DNA of 64,000 bases from JBAXTE01 sp037130365 (GTDB lineage: Bacteria > Bacteroidota > Bacteroidia > Bacteroidales > WCHB1-69), in contig JBAXTE010000007.1 of the NCBI GenBank assembly GCA_037130365.1, forward strand, positions 61,727-125,726, given 5' to 3'. The notes under the pieces were generated by a model, which worked only from the letters and a program-made list of their open reading frames with translations, made no database searches and was not told where the DNA came from. Numbering within the stretch: the first letter of the stretch is position 1; each line of letters starts with the position of its first letter. The position numbers and the translations under genes were made by a program. Positions 42,689 through 51,102 of this stretch are shown piece after piece.

Positions 42689-42820
42689 TTAAAGCGCACT
42701 CCATTTCCCTTTTAGAGTAGGAAAAGTGATTGCTTTTGCTAGAAGATCTAAATAATCCATTTTAGGTATATCTATGGCTCCCAAACTTTGAAGATGATCG
42801 GTGTGCATTTGACAATCTAC
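42689..42820 (-). pseudogene. Duplicated 3' end of aat (remnant)
   Basis: The segment 42680-42820 is about 97% identical to 44374-44514, the 3' end of aat with its trailer. On the minus strand it encodes the last 44 codons of Aat and the same stop, with a G-to-A change near the end (…WSAL instead of …WSGL). The reading frame is lost upstream, where unrelated sequence begins at 42821 (CCAAGCTGGCGCAC). It is therefore a remnant, 1,694 bp from the intact copy. Bases 42821-43022 hold no gene. Confidence 0.9.
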
Positions 42821-43022
42821 CCAAGCTGGCGCACATTAAAGGTCGCGCCTGCACCCTTTTGGGGCGCTTTATAGAGAATTCAAATGTCTTTATTTTTTTA
42901 ATGAAATCACCTATATACTAGTTACCAGCAAGGCAGAATAGACAAAAATTGTAAATTTAATTTTTCAACGCACCCTTTTTGATAGAAGTTCTATATGTTT
43001 TTTTTACTAACAAAAAACAGTG

Positions 43023-43030
43023 TACTTTTG
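43023..43030 (+). promoter_or_regulatory. -7 element of the propeller gene
   Basis: TACTTTTG, 47 bases before the start codon. Confidence 0.5.
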
Positions 43031-43077
43031 TATTGATTAAAGAATAGACATAATATAAACTTTAAATCTAAACACCC

Positions 43078-44355
43078 ATGAAATCACTTTTATCGATTAT
43101 CTTTTTGCTTGCAAGTTTATTTAGCTTCTCGCAAACCCCTGAATGGATTACATACAATATGAGTAACTCAGGATTGCCATCCAACGACATTTCTTCAATA
43201 GCAATTGACCCTAGCGGTACAAAGTGGATTGGAACATTCAGTAGTGGTTTAGTCAAGTTTGAGGATACTACTTGGACTATATACAATTTTTCAAACTCAG
43301 GATTGCCATCCAACAACATTTCTTCAATAGCAATTGACCCTAGCGGTACAAAGTGGGTTGGAACATATAGTCGTGGTTTAGTCAAGTTGATGGATACAAC
43401 TTGGACGATATACAATACTTCTAACTCCAGTTTACCAAATGACTCTATTACTTCAATTGCCTGTGAAGCTAACGGTAATATCTGGATTGGAACATACCGT
43501 GGTTTAGCTAAGTTGGAGGTTAATACTTGGACAATATACAATACTTTTAATTCAGGCTTACCCTGTTCTAGGGTTACTCCAATTGCTATTGACCCGTATG
43601 GTGGAAAGTGGATTGGACCATGTTTAGCTAAGTTCGATAATACTATTTGGGCTTCATATCAACTTGAAAACTCACCTTGTAGTCATATTTCTTCAATTGC
43701 TGTTGACCATAACGGTATAAAGTGGATTGGAGTTGATTGTGATATTTATGGTGGTGGTTTGTTTAGGTTTGATGGCGTACATTCTACAAAATATAGTCGA
43801 AGCAACTCTGGTTTGCATTATGATGATGTTCGCGTAATAACTATTGACCCAAATGGTAATAAGTGGTTAGGGTCTAGAGACGTTACTTTTTCAGGTCACA
43901 AATTAAATTCGAGTCGTGGTTTCTATTATTGGGGTGGTGGTTTGACTAAGTTCGATGGGGTAAATTGGACTACGTACAATACTTCTAACTCAGAGTTACC
44001 TAATGACTTCATCAATTCGATAGCCATTGACAATTATTGCAACAAGTGGTTGGGTACAAGTGGAGGTGGTTTGACTGTTTTTCGTGAAAGTGATATTTGT
44101 GATAAAAAAAACACACAACAGTCAAGTGACATATTGATATTTCCTAACCCAGCAAATGATATAATAACTATTTCAAATGGTCAACAATCTATAAAAAAAA
44201 TATGTATTTTCAACTCTCTAGGTATTAAAGTAATGGAAACAATACATATGGATACTCAAATAGACATTAGTCCCTTAATCTGTGGCTTTTATGTTATTCA
44301 AGTACAAACCGAAAAAGGTTTTGAAACTAGAAGATTAGTCGTTAACAGAAATTAA
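43078..44355 (+). CDS. Secreted two-component-propeller-like protein with T9SS sorting domain
   Basis: The 425-residue protein has a signal peptide (MKSLLSIIFLLASLFSFS) and eight or so propeller units of the type found in hybrid sensor proteins (NSGLPSNDISSIAIDPSGTKW, then WIGT and LVKFEDTTWTIYN). The first two units are almost identical at DNA level with a period of 129 bp (43171 and 43300), so the array has recently duplicated. A T9SS sorting domain (ILIFPNPANDIITISN, GFYVIQVQTEKGF) ends the protein. It is exported by type IX secretion; no kinase domain is attached. It lies between the aat remnant and the intact aat. Confidence 0.85.
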   Translation: MKSLLSIIFLLASLFSFSQTPEWITYNMSNSGLPSNDISSIAIDPSGTKWIGTFSSGLVKFEDTTWTIYNFSNSGLPSNNISSIAIDPSGTKWVGTYSRGLVKLMDTTWTIYNTSNSSLPNDSITSIACEANGNIWIGTYRGLAKLEVNTWTIYNTFNSGLPCSRVTPIAIDPYGGKWIGPCLAKFDNTIWASYQLENSPCSHISSIAVDHNGIKWIGVDCDIYGGGLFRFDGVHSTKYSRSNSGLHYDDVRVITIDPNGNKWLGSRDVTFSGHKLNSSRGFYYWGGGLTKFDGVNWTTYNTSNSELPNDFINSIAIDNYCNKWLGTSGGGLTVFRESDICDKKNTQQSSDILIFPNPANDIITISNGQQSIKKICIFNSLGIKVMETIHMDTQIDISPLICGFYVIQVQTEKGFETRRLVVNRN

Positions 44356-44382
44356 TGACCGCTGGTTACAAACGGCTTTTGC

Positions 44383-45066
44383 TTAAAGCCCACTCCATTT
44401 CCCTTTTAGAGTAGGAAATTTAATTGCTTTTGCTAGAAGATCTAAATAATCCATTTTAGGTATATCTATGGCTCCCAAACTTTGAAGATGATCGGTGTGC
44501 ATTTGACAATCTACAAACAAAAAATTGCGAGCAGTAAGCCATGATGACAAGTATGCAAATGCAACTTTTGAAGCATCGGTTTCTGTATGAAACATAGATT
44601 CTCCAAAAAATGCTTTTCCAATTGATACTCCATATAATCCACCAACCAAATGATTGTTGTGAAATGTTTCTACAGAATGGGCAATGCCAATAACGAATAG
44701 TTTTTTATATGCAATCTTCATTTCTGTAGTAATCCAAGTACCGGTTTCTCCACTTCGAGATATCCGAGCACACGTATCAATAACTCTGCTAAAAGCCGAA
44801 TCTAATCTAACTTCGTACTTGCCCGATTTAATTGTTCTTTTTAAAGATTTAGATATTTTATAATCTTGGGGAATCAATATTGTTCTCGGGTTGGGCGACC
44901 ACCAAAGAATTGGTTTTCGATCGTACCATGGAAAAATTCCTGAAGCGTATGCATTTACCAATCTTTCAGGAGAAAGTGTCCCTCCAATTGCCAATAACCC
45001 ATCTGGTTCAGATTCTATTGCATCTGGAAACCGAATATCATCATCGGAAAGTTGATAAATAGGCAT
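44383..45066 (-). CDS. aat: Leucyl/phenylalanyl-tRNA-protein transferase
   Basis: The 227-residue protein matches Aat: FPDAIESEPDGLLAIGGTLSPERLVNAYASGIFPWY, ILWWSPNPRTIL, TWITTEMKIAYKKLF, SVETFHNNHLVGGLYGVSIGKAFFGESMF, and DCQMHTDHLQSLGA. It adds Leu or Phe to proteins with basic N-termini, marking them for ClpS/ClpAP. Its 3' end is duplicated at 42689-42820. It follows udk by eight bases on the same strand, so both share a transcript. Confidence 0.95.
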   Translation of the reverse strand: MPIYQLSDDDIRFPDAIESEPDGLLAIGGTLSPERLVNAYASGIFPWYDRKPILWWSPNPRTILIPQDYKISKSLKRTIKSGKYEVRLDSAFSRVIDTCARISRSGETGTWITTEMKIAYKKLFVIGIAHSVETFHNNHLVGGLYGVSIGKAFFGESMFHTETDASKVAFAYLSSWLTARNFLFVDCQMHTDHLQSLGAIDIPKMDYLDLLAKAIKFPTLKGKWSGL

Positions 45067-45074
45067 TCTTAGAA

Positions 45075-45686
45075 TTATTTGTTCAAATTCATGTGTATTT
45101 TTGAAGATAAAATATCTATAGCTGTGTGGTTTTCACCACCTTGTGGGACAATAATATCGGCATATCGTTTTGTTGGCTCAATAAACGTAAGGTGCATCGG
45201 TTTTACAAACTTTTCATAATGATCAAGAACTTGTTGAGTGCTTCTTCCACGCTCCACAATATCTCGCTTTATAACCCGCATAAGACGATCGTCGGAGTCT
45301 GCATCAACAAATATTTTAATATTCATACGATCACGCAAACGCGGATTTGTAAAAATTAGAATTCCTTCTACAATAATAACCTTAAGTGGTTCAATATGAA
45401 TTGTTTCCTTTGCTCGTGCGCAAGTAATGTAAGAATATACTGGCATTTCAACCGAGTTACCTGCTTTGAGTTGGTCTAGATGACGAATTAATAAATTAAA
45501 CTCAATAGATGAAGGATGATCAAAATTAATTTTCTGCTTTTCCTCTTGTGTGAGTGTTCCGTTATCTTTATAATAACAGTCTTGGGGCATCACACAAACT
45601 GAATTCTTTGGAAGCTTTTTGACAATTTCGCGCACTACTGTGGATTTTCCAGATCCAGACCCACCGGCAATTCCTATAATAAGCAT
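45075..45686 (-). CDS. udk: Uridine kinase
   Basis: The 203-residue protein has a P-loop (GIAGGSGSGKST, residues 5-16), MPQDCYYKDN, NFDHPSSIEFNLLIRHL, YSYITCARAKETIHI, and VEGILIFTNPRLRDRMNIKIFVDADSDDRLMRVIKRDIVERGR, all of uridine kinase. It makes UMP from uridine for pyrimidine salvage. It is the first gene of the udk-aat operon. Confidence 0.95.
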   Translation of the reverse strand: MLIIGIAGGSGSGKSTVVREIVKKLPKNSVCVMPQDCYYKDNGTLTQEEKQKINFDHPSSIEFNLLIRHLDQLKAGNSVEMPVYSYITCARAKETIHIEPLKVIIVEGILIFTNPRLRDRMNIKIFVDADSDDRLMRVIKRDIVERGRSTQQVLDHYEKFVKPMHLTFIEPTKRYADIIVPQGGENHTAIDILSSKIHMNLNK

Positions 45687-45713
45687 ATTGAATAGATTTT
45701 CAACAAAAATACG

Positions 45714-45721
45714 TGGAATTT
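45714..45721 (-). promoter_or_regulatory. -7 element of udk-aat
   Basis: TATTTTTG on the minus strand, 28 bases before the udk start. Confidence 0.5.
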
Positions 45722-45855
45722 TTATAAAAAGTATTATTTAAATCGGTTTTCTTTAAAAAACAATTCAACCTATCCCTAAATTGTTATTCTGAACAATAAA
45801 AGTTTGTATTTGTTAATAATTGAATATTTAAAAACATCTAACAACAAGAGAAAAT

Positions 45856-46956
45856 ATGAATCTATATAAAAAAACAAAACATGTGGCAATATTTTTTGCC
45901 TATTGGCTTCTTACGGGCTTTACCATAGGAACATTGACATTGCTTTTTCCAGTACGCTGGATTATTGAAATTGCCACCAAAAACAATTGGTCTAAAAATA
46001 CTCAAGATTATTCAGTTCTTTTCTTGATGATTTTACTTGCCGGAGGCACTTTTTGGCTCTCATTTGTGCTAACAAAAAAAGCAACTTTATCTACTCGTAC
46101 TTTTTGGAAAATTACAGTTATTGGGGTTGTATTATTTTTGCTTTCAATGCTGTTGTGGCTTAATCCTAAACTTGTAAACATTTCATTATCAAAAGCCGAC
46201 AGGCAAAGTCTAAAGTCAGATAAAAGCGAATTTGTTTTTGGACCTTATCCCGATGAAGCTCAAATGGAACAACTAAAAGCAGAGTCTTTTACGGCAATTA
46301 TCTCACTTCTTCATCCTGCAGTTGTCCCTTTTGAACCTGTTTTAATTAATGAAGAAAAAGAGCATGCTCGCGAACTAAATCTTGATTTTATTCATTTGCC
46401 TATGCTACCCTGGGTTAGCGATAATAAAATGGCCCTCGACAGTGTCCGAAAGATTGCTAAATACGGTAAAGGAAAGTATTATGTGCACTGCTATCTGGGT
46501 AAAGACCGAGTTAATTTGGTTAAAAAAGCAATCATGGAAGTTTCCGAAAATGCGATAAAAAAAGATAACACTACAATTCGTCATTTGTGGGACCGTGACC
46601 AATTTGAACGAGGAAAAATCGTTCGTATTGATAGTGGATTATATGTAATTCCATATCCAACAGATGAAGAATTTATGGGTTATATTTTAAGCAGTGATGT
46701 TAAAAATGTTGTTTCGTTATTGAATCCAAAAATTAGAGAAAATAAACCTTGGATTGATAAAGAACAGAAACTGATGCAAAATCAAATGGTTAAATATACT
46801 CATATTCCATTGCCCATTAATATTAATCAAAAGCAACTGAATACGCTTGTGGATTCAATCTTTTCGCTTGCTCGGCCGGTTGTTGTTCACCCATTTAAAA
46901 TTCCATCGGAAGAGTCGGAGATCATTATTAAAGCGCTTAAAAATCGAAAAAAATAA
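45856..46956 (+). CDS. Membrane protein with tandem tyrosine-phosphatase-like domains
   Basis: The first 110 residues of this 366-residue protein hold three membrane helices (about 10-32, 50-72, 84-103). A dual-specificity-phosphatase-like domain follows (about 125-235): FVFGPYPDEAQMEQLKAE, IISLLHP, FIHLPMLPWVSDN, and the catalytic loop VHCYLGKDRV, an HCx5R motif with C212 and R218. A second copy of the same fold (about 250-366: YVIPYPTDEEFMGYIL, VVSLLNPK, YTHIPLPIN) ends in VVVHPFKIPSEES, where the cysteine and arginine are lost, so it should be inactive. Proteins of this layout are not well described. Substrate unknown; it is convergent with kup. Confidence 0.6.
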   Translation: MNLYKKTKHVAIFFAYWLLTGFTIGTLTLLFPVRWIIEIATKNNWSKNTQDYSVLFLMILLAGGTFWLSFVLTKKATLSTRTFWKITVIGVVLFLLSMLLWLNPKLVNISLSKADRQSLKSDKSEFVFGPYPDEAQMEQLKAESFTAIISLLHPAVVPFEPVLINEEKEHARELNLDFIHLPMLPWVSDNKMALDSVRKIAKYGKGKYYVHCYLGKDRVNLVKKAIMEVSENAIKKDNTTIRHLWDRDQFERGKIVRIDSGLYVIPYPTDEEFMGYILSSDVKNVVSLLNPKIRENKPWIDKEQKLMQNQMVKYTHIPLPININQKQLNTLVDSIFSLARPVVVHPFKIPSEESEIIIKALKNRKK

Positions 46957-46960
46957 AATA

Positions 46961-48949
46961 TTAACTCTTTGGTTTAAGAGGTTTTACAATATTCCTTTTC
47001 AATCTAATATTGAGCTTTTTACTCGATAACAGAGGAACTGTTTCAATTGTCGTTAGACTAGAATCGAGACCTAAAGACTTGATATCTGAAATCCCAATCT
47101 GTTTGAGTATATAATAAAGATTCATCAGAATTTGCTGAAAGGGTTTAAAATCAAAATCATAATTTTGAATTCTGTCAATTACAACAAATCGATAATCTCC
47201 TTCAATATTATAATGGTTGAGCGATTGATAACGGCTGTTTAAGTCGATTGTTCTATCATTCTGTAATTCCTCAACTACTTGATGGAAAAATAGATTTATA
47301 CGAGGTTGAACCTTAAAACCAATTCGAAAATCTAATCGGATTATTTTTCCAGAAACTATTTCATTAACCTCATAATCAGCCTGATAAGGCAAGTCTGTTC
47401 GGTCGTAATGAATAAACCAATAAACATCCGCTCTTTTGGGTGATTTTCGAATAATTGAGTACATAATTTTCGACTCAATTTGATTAAGATGGTTTGCTTT
47501 AGTGATATTTACCAAGTGAGTAGAATATTTTGAAATTGAGTCATCCTTACTCAAGTCGCATAATATGGGAATATATTTATCAATTTTTTCGAAACTAATA
47601 AAGCTGTTTTTTATTTTACGTCCTTGATACCAGACGTACATAATTACAAACAAAATACTTGCAATGATAATTGTAACAAATCCACCATCTACAAATTTAT
47701 TAATATTTGATAAGAGAAAAACACCTTCAATTGGAACAAAAAGCATTAAAAAAAGACCAATAATCCACGCTGAAATCTTCTTAATGTAATGAAAATAAAT
47801 GGATAAAAGAATTGTTGTCATAAGCATTGTAATCGTGATGGAAAGTCCATAAGCGGCCTCCATCGCAGAAGAATCTTGAAAATAGAAGATTACTAAAATA
47901 CAGCTTATCATCAGCAACCAATTTATGGTAGGAATATACATTTGCCCTTTTACTTTGGTGGGATAGCTAATCTTAAGACTCGGCCAAAAATTTAAAGAAA
48001 TTGCCTCACTAATAATTGTAAACGATCCACTTATAAGTGCTTGACTGGCAATAACTGCAGCCAAAGTTGCAATGATTATTCCCGGTATGATAAACCATTC
48101 AGGCATTATTGCAAAAAAGGGATTATTTCCACTCGCTAAATCCGGATGACTAATAATCCAAGCACCTTGACCCAGATAATTAAGAATCAACATGACCTTT
48201 ACATAAATCCAAGATATTTTAATATTGTTATACCCGCAATGTCCTAGGTCTGAGTATAATGCCTCGGCTCCTGTAGTGCAAAGAAACACAGCTCCCAACA
48301 CCAAAACAGCACTCGGTGTTTCAATTAAAAAGGAAATTGCTCTCAATGGATTAAATGCAACGAAAATCTGTGGAAATTCCCAAAGATGACTTAATCCCAA
48401 AACGCCTAACATTAAAAACCACAGAAACATAATCGGACCAAATGCTTTACCTAATAAAACAGTTCCAAATTGCTGTGCGACAAACAAACCAATAATAATA
48501 AGTATTACAATTGGGATTACTGGTATGGTTGGACTAATAATTCTAAGTCCTTCAATAGCAGATGTAACTGTAATAGATGGAGTTATAATGCCATCGGCTA
48601 ACAATGTACAACCACCAACAACGGCAATAACATAAGCCCATTTCACTTTTTTACGCATTAAGGCAAAAAGGGAGAAAATTCCCCCTTCACCATTATTATC
48701 TGCTCTAAGTGTGATGATTACGTATTTTAAGGTCGTTTGAAGAGTCAATGTCCATATAATACAAGATAAAGTGCCTATAATAAAATTTGCATCTGGTTTT
48801 CCTCCAGCTGCAGAAACAATGGCTTTCATTACATATAAAGGGGATGTACCTAAATCTCCAAAAACAATTCCTAAGGTAACTATTAATCCCGCAACGCTTA
48901 GCGGAATTTTTTTATGATTCGACGTTGATGTCGAATATTGTGTTTCCAT
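46961..48949 (-). CDS. kup: Potassium uptake protein Kup
   Basis: The 662-residue protein is a full K+ transporter of the KUP/HAK family: GIVFGDLGTSPLYVMKAI at the start, NNGEGGIFSLFALM, LLADGIITPSITVTSAIEGL, CTTGAEALYSDLGHCG, then twelve membrane helices and a C-terminal cytoplasmic domain (about 450-662). It imports potassium with protons. I placed the start at 48949 (METQYS), as the longer frame adds a hydrophobic leader not seen in the family. It is on the opposite strand to the kdp regulator, but both belong to potassium uptake. Confidence 0.94.
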   Translation of the reverse strand: METQYSTSTSNHKKIPLSVAGLIVTLGIVFGDLGTSPLYVMKAIVSAAGGKPDANFIIGTLSCIIWTLTLQTTLKYVIITLRADNNGEGGIFSLFALMRKKVKWAYVIAVVGGCTLLADGIITPSITVTSAIEGLRIISPTIPVIPIVILIIIGLFVAQQFGTVLLGKAFGPIMFLWFLMLGVLGLSHLWEFPQIFVAFNPLRAISFLIETPSAVLVLGAVFLCTTGAEALYSDLGHCGYNNIKISWIYVKVMLILNYLGQGAWIISHPDLASGNNPFFAIMPEWFIIPGIIIATLAAVIASQALISGSFTIISEAISLNFWPSLKISYPTKVKGQMYIPTINWLLMISCILVIFYFQDSSAMEAAYGLSITITMLMTTILLSIYFHYIKKISAWIIGLFLMLFVPIEGVFLLSNINKFVDGGFVTIIIASILFVIMYVWYQGRKIKNSFISFEKIDKYIPILCDLSKDDSISKYSTHLVNITKANHLNQIESKIMYSIIRKSPKRADVYWFIHYDRTDLPYQADYEVNEIVSGKIIRLDFRIGFKVQPRINLFFHQVVEELQNDRTIDLNSRYQSLNHYNIEGDYRFVVIDRIQNYDFDFKPFQQILMNLYYILKQIGISDIKSLGLDSSLTTIETVPLLSSKKLNIRLKRNIVKPLKPKS

Positions 48950-48976
48950 TTTTATATTAATTTTAAAACGAAGCGA

Positions 48977-48984
48977 CAAAAGTA
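48977..48984 (-). promoter_or_regulatory. -7 element of kup
   Basis: TACTTTTG on the minus strand, 28 bases before the kup start. Confidence 0.5.
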
Positions 48985-49136
48985 AGGTATTAAAACATAC
49001 GAAAATCACTTTTGTTAAAATTTTATTTCCGTGATAACCTGTGATTTATGAATAAACACATTAATAATAATCTAATATTTCCAAAACAATAGAAATTGGG
49101 TTTTGAATAAAAAGTAATTTGCAAATAAAAAAAAGA

Positions 49137-49144
49137 TATTTTTG
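49137..49144 (+). promoter_or_regulatory. -7 element of the sigma-54 response regulator gene
   Basis: TATTTTTG, 13 bases before the GTG start: a vegetative promoter for the regulator itself with a very short leader. Confidence 0.5.
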
Positions 49145-49156
49145 CAATAAAAAAAT

Positions 49157-50488
49157 GTGGCAAAAGTATTAATTATTGATGATGAGGATAAAATTCGCTC
49201 TCTGCTCAGTCGAATAATTGAACTTGAGGGCTTTGATGTTCATCAGGCATCAACGTGCAAGGCTGGGTTGAAAAAAATTGAAATCATTAATTTCGATGTT
49301 GTTCTTTGTGATGTAAAACTTCCAGATGGAAACGGGGTTGATTTAGTAAAAGAAATCAAATCTCTTAACTCCACCACGGAGGTTATTCTTCTTACTGCAT
49401 ATGGCAATATCCCCGATGGTGTTCAAGCTATTAAAAATGGGGCTTTTGATTATATCACTAAAGGAAATGACAACAATAAAATTATTCCTTTACTTAATAG
49501 GGCAATGGATAAAATTCATTTAACCCAACGAGTTAATCTGCTAGAAAAACAAGTGGAAGACCGATATTCTTTTAAAAGTGTTTTCGGAAAATCTAAGGCA
49601 ATTATAACGGTGGTTGAATTAGCAAAAAAAGTAGCTCCAACCGATACAACCGTTCTCCTTTTAGGAGAAACAGGCACTGGTAAAGAAATTTTCGCTCAAG
49701 CCATTCATCAAGAAAGCCTGCGATGTAAAAAGTCTTTTGTGGCTATTAATTGTTCCGCATTCAGCAAAGAACTTATTGAAAGTGAAATGTTTGGTCATAT
49801 TGCAGGGGCTTTTACTGGGGCTATCAAAAGCAAAAAAGGACTTTTTGAAGAAGCAAACTTAGGAACCATTTTTCTTGATGAAATTGGAGAATTAAGCATC
49901 GATTTGCAAGCCAAACTCCTAAGAGTACTTGAAACTGGCGAATTTATAAAAATTGGCGAAAGTAGTCCAACAAAGACAAATATCCGAATAATAGCTGCCA
50001 CCAACCGCAATTTAGAAAAAGAAGTAGAAAATGGGAATTTTCGTCGAGATTTGTTTTATCGACTTTCCGTTTTTCAAATCAGCCTTCCCGCCTTAAGAGA
50101 ACGTTCAGAAGACATCCCTATATTGGTTAACTACTTTGTTGAATTATTTGCAGCAAAATCGAATAAAAAATTAAATCCTCCCTCTACTTATTTTATGGAG
50201 ATTATGAAAAAACATTTATGGCAAGGCAATATCAGAGAGCTTAAAAACATTGTAGAACGTTGTGTGATTCTTTCCAATAATGGTGTTCTCAGCGAAGAGG
50301 CGCTTCCAATTGATTTCAATACCCCAAATATTAACGAATCCGAATCTTTTACAATGGCAGATGTAGAAAAAAACCACATCCAAAAGATCCTTAAATACAC
50401 CCAAGGAAATAAAATGGAAACTGCTAGATTGCTTAATATTGGCACCTCAACATTATATAGAAAAATTGAAGAATATAAAATTGGGTAA
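49157..50488 (+). CDS. Sigma-54-dependent response regulator (NtrC family)
   Basis: The 443-residue protein has a receiver domain (LIIDDEDKIRSLLSRI, phospho-acceptor Asp in VVLCDVKLPDG near residue 53), an AAA+ domain (about 140-370) with Walker A GETGTGKE, the sigma-54 contact loop GAFTGA and FLDEIGELS, and a Fis-type helix-turn-helix at the end (ILKYTQGNKMETARLLNIGTSTLYRKI). It therefore activates sigma-54 promoters. It starts with GTG, since no ATG gives the receiver start. It stands upstream of kdpFABC and, with the histidine kinase at 56676, probably replaces the usual KdpE. A terminator separates it from the next gene. Confidence 0.92.
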   Translation: MAKVLIIDDEDKIRSLLSRIIELEGFDVHQASTCKAGLKKIEIINFDVVLCDVKLPDGNGVDLVKEIKSLNSTTEVILLTAYGNIPDGVQAIKNGAFDYITKGNDNNKIIPLLNRAMDKIHLTQRVNLLEKQVEDRYSFKSVFGKSKAIITVVELAKKVAPTDTTVLLLGETGTGKEIFAQAIHQESLRCKKSFVAINCSAFSKELIESEMFGHIAGAFTGAIKSKKGLFEEANLGTIFLDEIGELSIDLQAKLLRVLETGEFIKIGESSPTKTNIRIIAATNRNLEKEVENGNFRRDLFYRLSVFQISLPALRERSEDIPILVNYFVELFAAKSNKKLNPPSTYFMEIMKKHLWQGNIRELKNIVERCVILSNNGVLSEEALPIDFNTPNINESESFTMADVEKNHIQKILKYTQGNKMETARLLNIGTSTLYRKIEEYKIG

Positions 50489-50511
50489 ACTTCATCCCAA
50501 AATGAACTGCC

Positions 50512-50540
50512 AACCATTTCAAAATGAAATGGTTTTTTTG
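50512..50540 (+). terminator. Rho-independent terminator after the response regulator
   Basis: AACCATTTCA (50512-50521) pairs with TGAAATGGTT (50525-50534) around three bases, followed by a T-run. It cuts the regulator transcript off from kdp. Confidence 0.8.
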
Positions 50541-50605
50541 TTTCTATTTGTGAACAAAAACTTGTTAATTCTTGATTATCAATAGATAACATTGCCAGCA
50601 AGGCT

Positions 50606-50624
50606 GTTGGAGTGTTTTTTGAAT
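50606..50624 (+). promoter_or_regulatory. Candidate sigma-54 promoter of the kdp operon
   Basis: TTGGAGTGTTTTTTGAA fits the sigma-54 layout TTGG-N8-TTG[C]A: GG at -24 and TTGA instead of TTGC at -12, with the exact ten-base spacing between GG and the -12 dinucleotide. No TAnnTTTG element is present in this gap. The transcript would begin about 35 bases before the first gene. The match to an NtrC-type activator gene next door supports it; the missing C at -12 weakens it. Confidence 0.5.
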
Positions 50625-50668
50625 GGTTTTTATCAAACAATTTTAAAAATCAATTATTCAAAAATAAA

Positions 50669-51010
50669 ATGGAAACAAAAATTCAAAAAGTGCTTAAACA
50701 ATCATTTCCCGATTTTTTTGCACAAGAAAACATTCAAGACCCAAACTTTGAAACCTATCAGACTTTAAAAATCGTTTTTTGTCAATCGGTTAAACAAATA
50801 GAGATGGGCAATCTCGAAAAACTAAAAGAGGTGTTTGAAATTTTGGATAATTTGTACCAATATGGCTCTCTTTACGAAAAAAACGCCATCGAAAACGAGT
50901 ATTTATTGGCATTATCAACCACAGAAAATCCTATTTCGTTTGGAAAACACCTAAAACTTATGCCCAAAACATTAAAAAGTGTTTTTTTAAAATCAATTAT
51001 TGAAAATTAA
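50669..51010 (+). CDS. Small soluble protein of unknown function at the head of the kdp operon
   Basis: The 113-residue product is helical, without signal peptide or membrane helix, and is built of three or four amphipathic helices (VLKQSFPDFFAQ, YQTLKIVFCQSVKQIEMGNLEKLKEVFEILDNLY, YEKNAIENEYLLAL). I do not recognise a named function. I chose the ATG at 50669 (METKIQ) because the frame's longer version would begin within the candidate promoter. It is 14 bases upstream of kdpF and so is part of the kdp transcript. A regulatory role in potassium uptake is a guess. Confidence 0.65.
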   Translation: METKIQKVLKQSFPDFFAQENIQDPNFETYQTLKIVFCQSVKQIEMGNLEKLKEVFEILDNLYQYGSLYEKNAIENEYLLALSTTENPISFGKHLKLMPKTLKSVFLKSIIEN

Positions 51011-51024
51011 AACCCTATTACAAA

Positions 51025-51102
51025 ATGATTCTTTTATTTATTATAGCAATTGCCCTTTTTGGCTACACTTGTTTTGTATTATTAAAACCTGAAAAATTCT
51101 AA
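51025..51102 (+). CDS. kdpF: Potassium-transporting ATPase subunit KdpF
   Basis: A 25-residue frame encodes one membrane helix (LLFIIAIALFGYTCFVLL) and ends in KPEKF, the hallmark of KdpF, a tiny hydrophobic subunit that stabilises the Kdp complex. The stop codon TAA shares its last base with the ATG of kdpA (TAATG overlap). Size (E. coli KdpF has 29 residues) and position directly before kdpA make the call firm. Confidence 0.85.
   Translation: MILLFIIAIALFGYTCFVLLKPEKF

Noticed and set aside
43068..43541. 157-residue minus-strand frame opposite the propeller gene
   Set aside because: It mirrors the repetitive plus-strand gene, and its repeats follow the propeller periodicity.
42680..44514. 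Prophage or ICE inserted at aat
   Set aside because: The segment is only about 1.7 kb, with no integrase, transfer or phage genes; only the repeat pattern remains.
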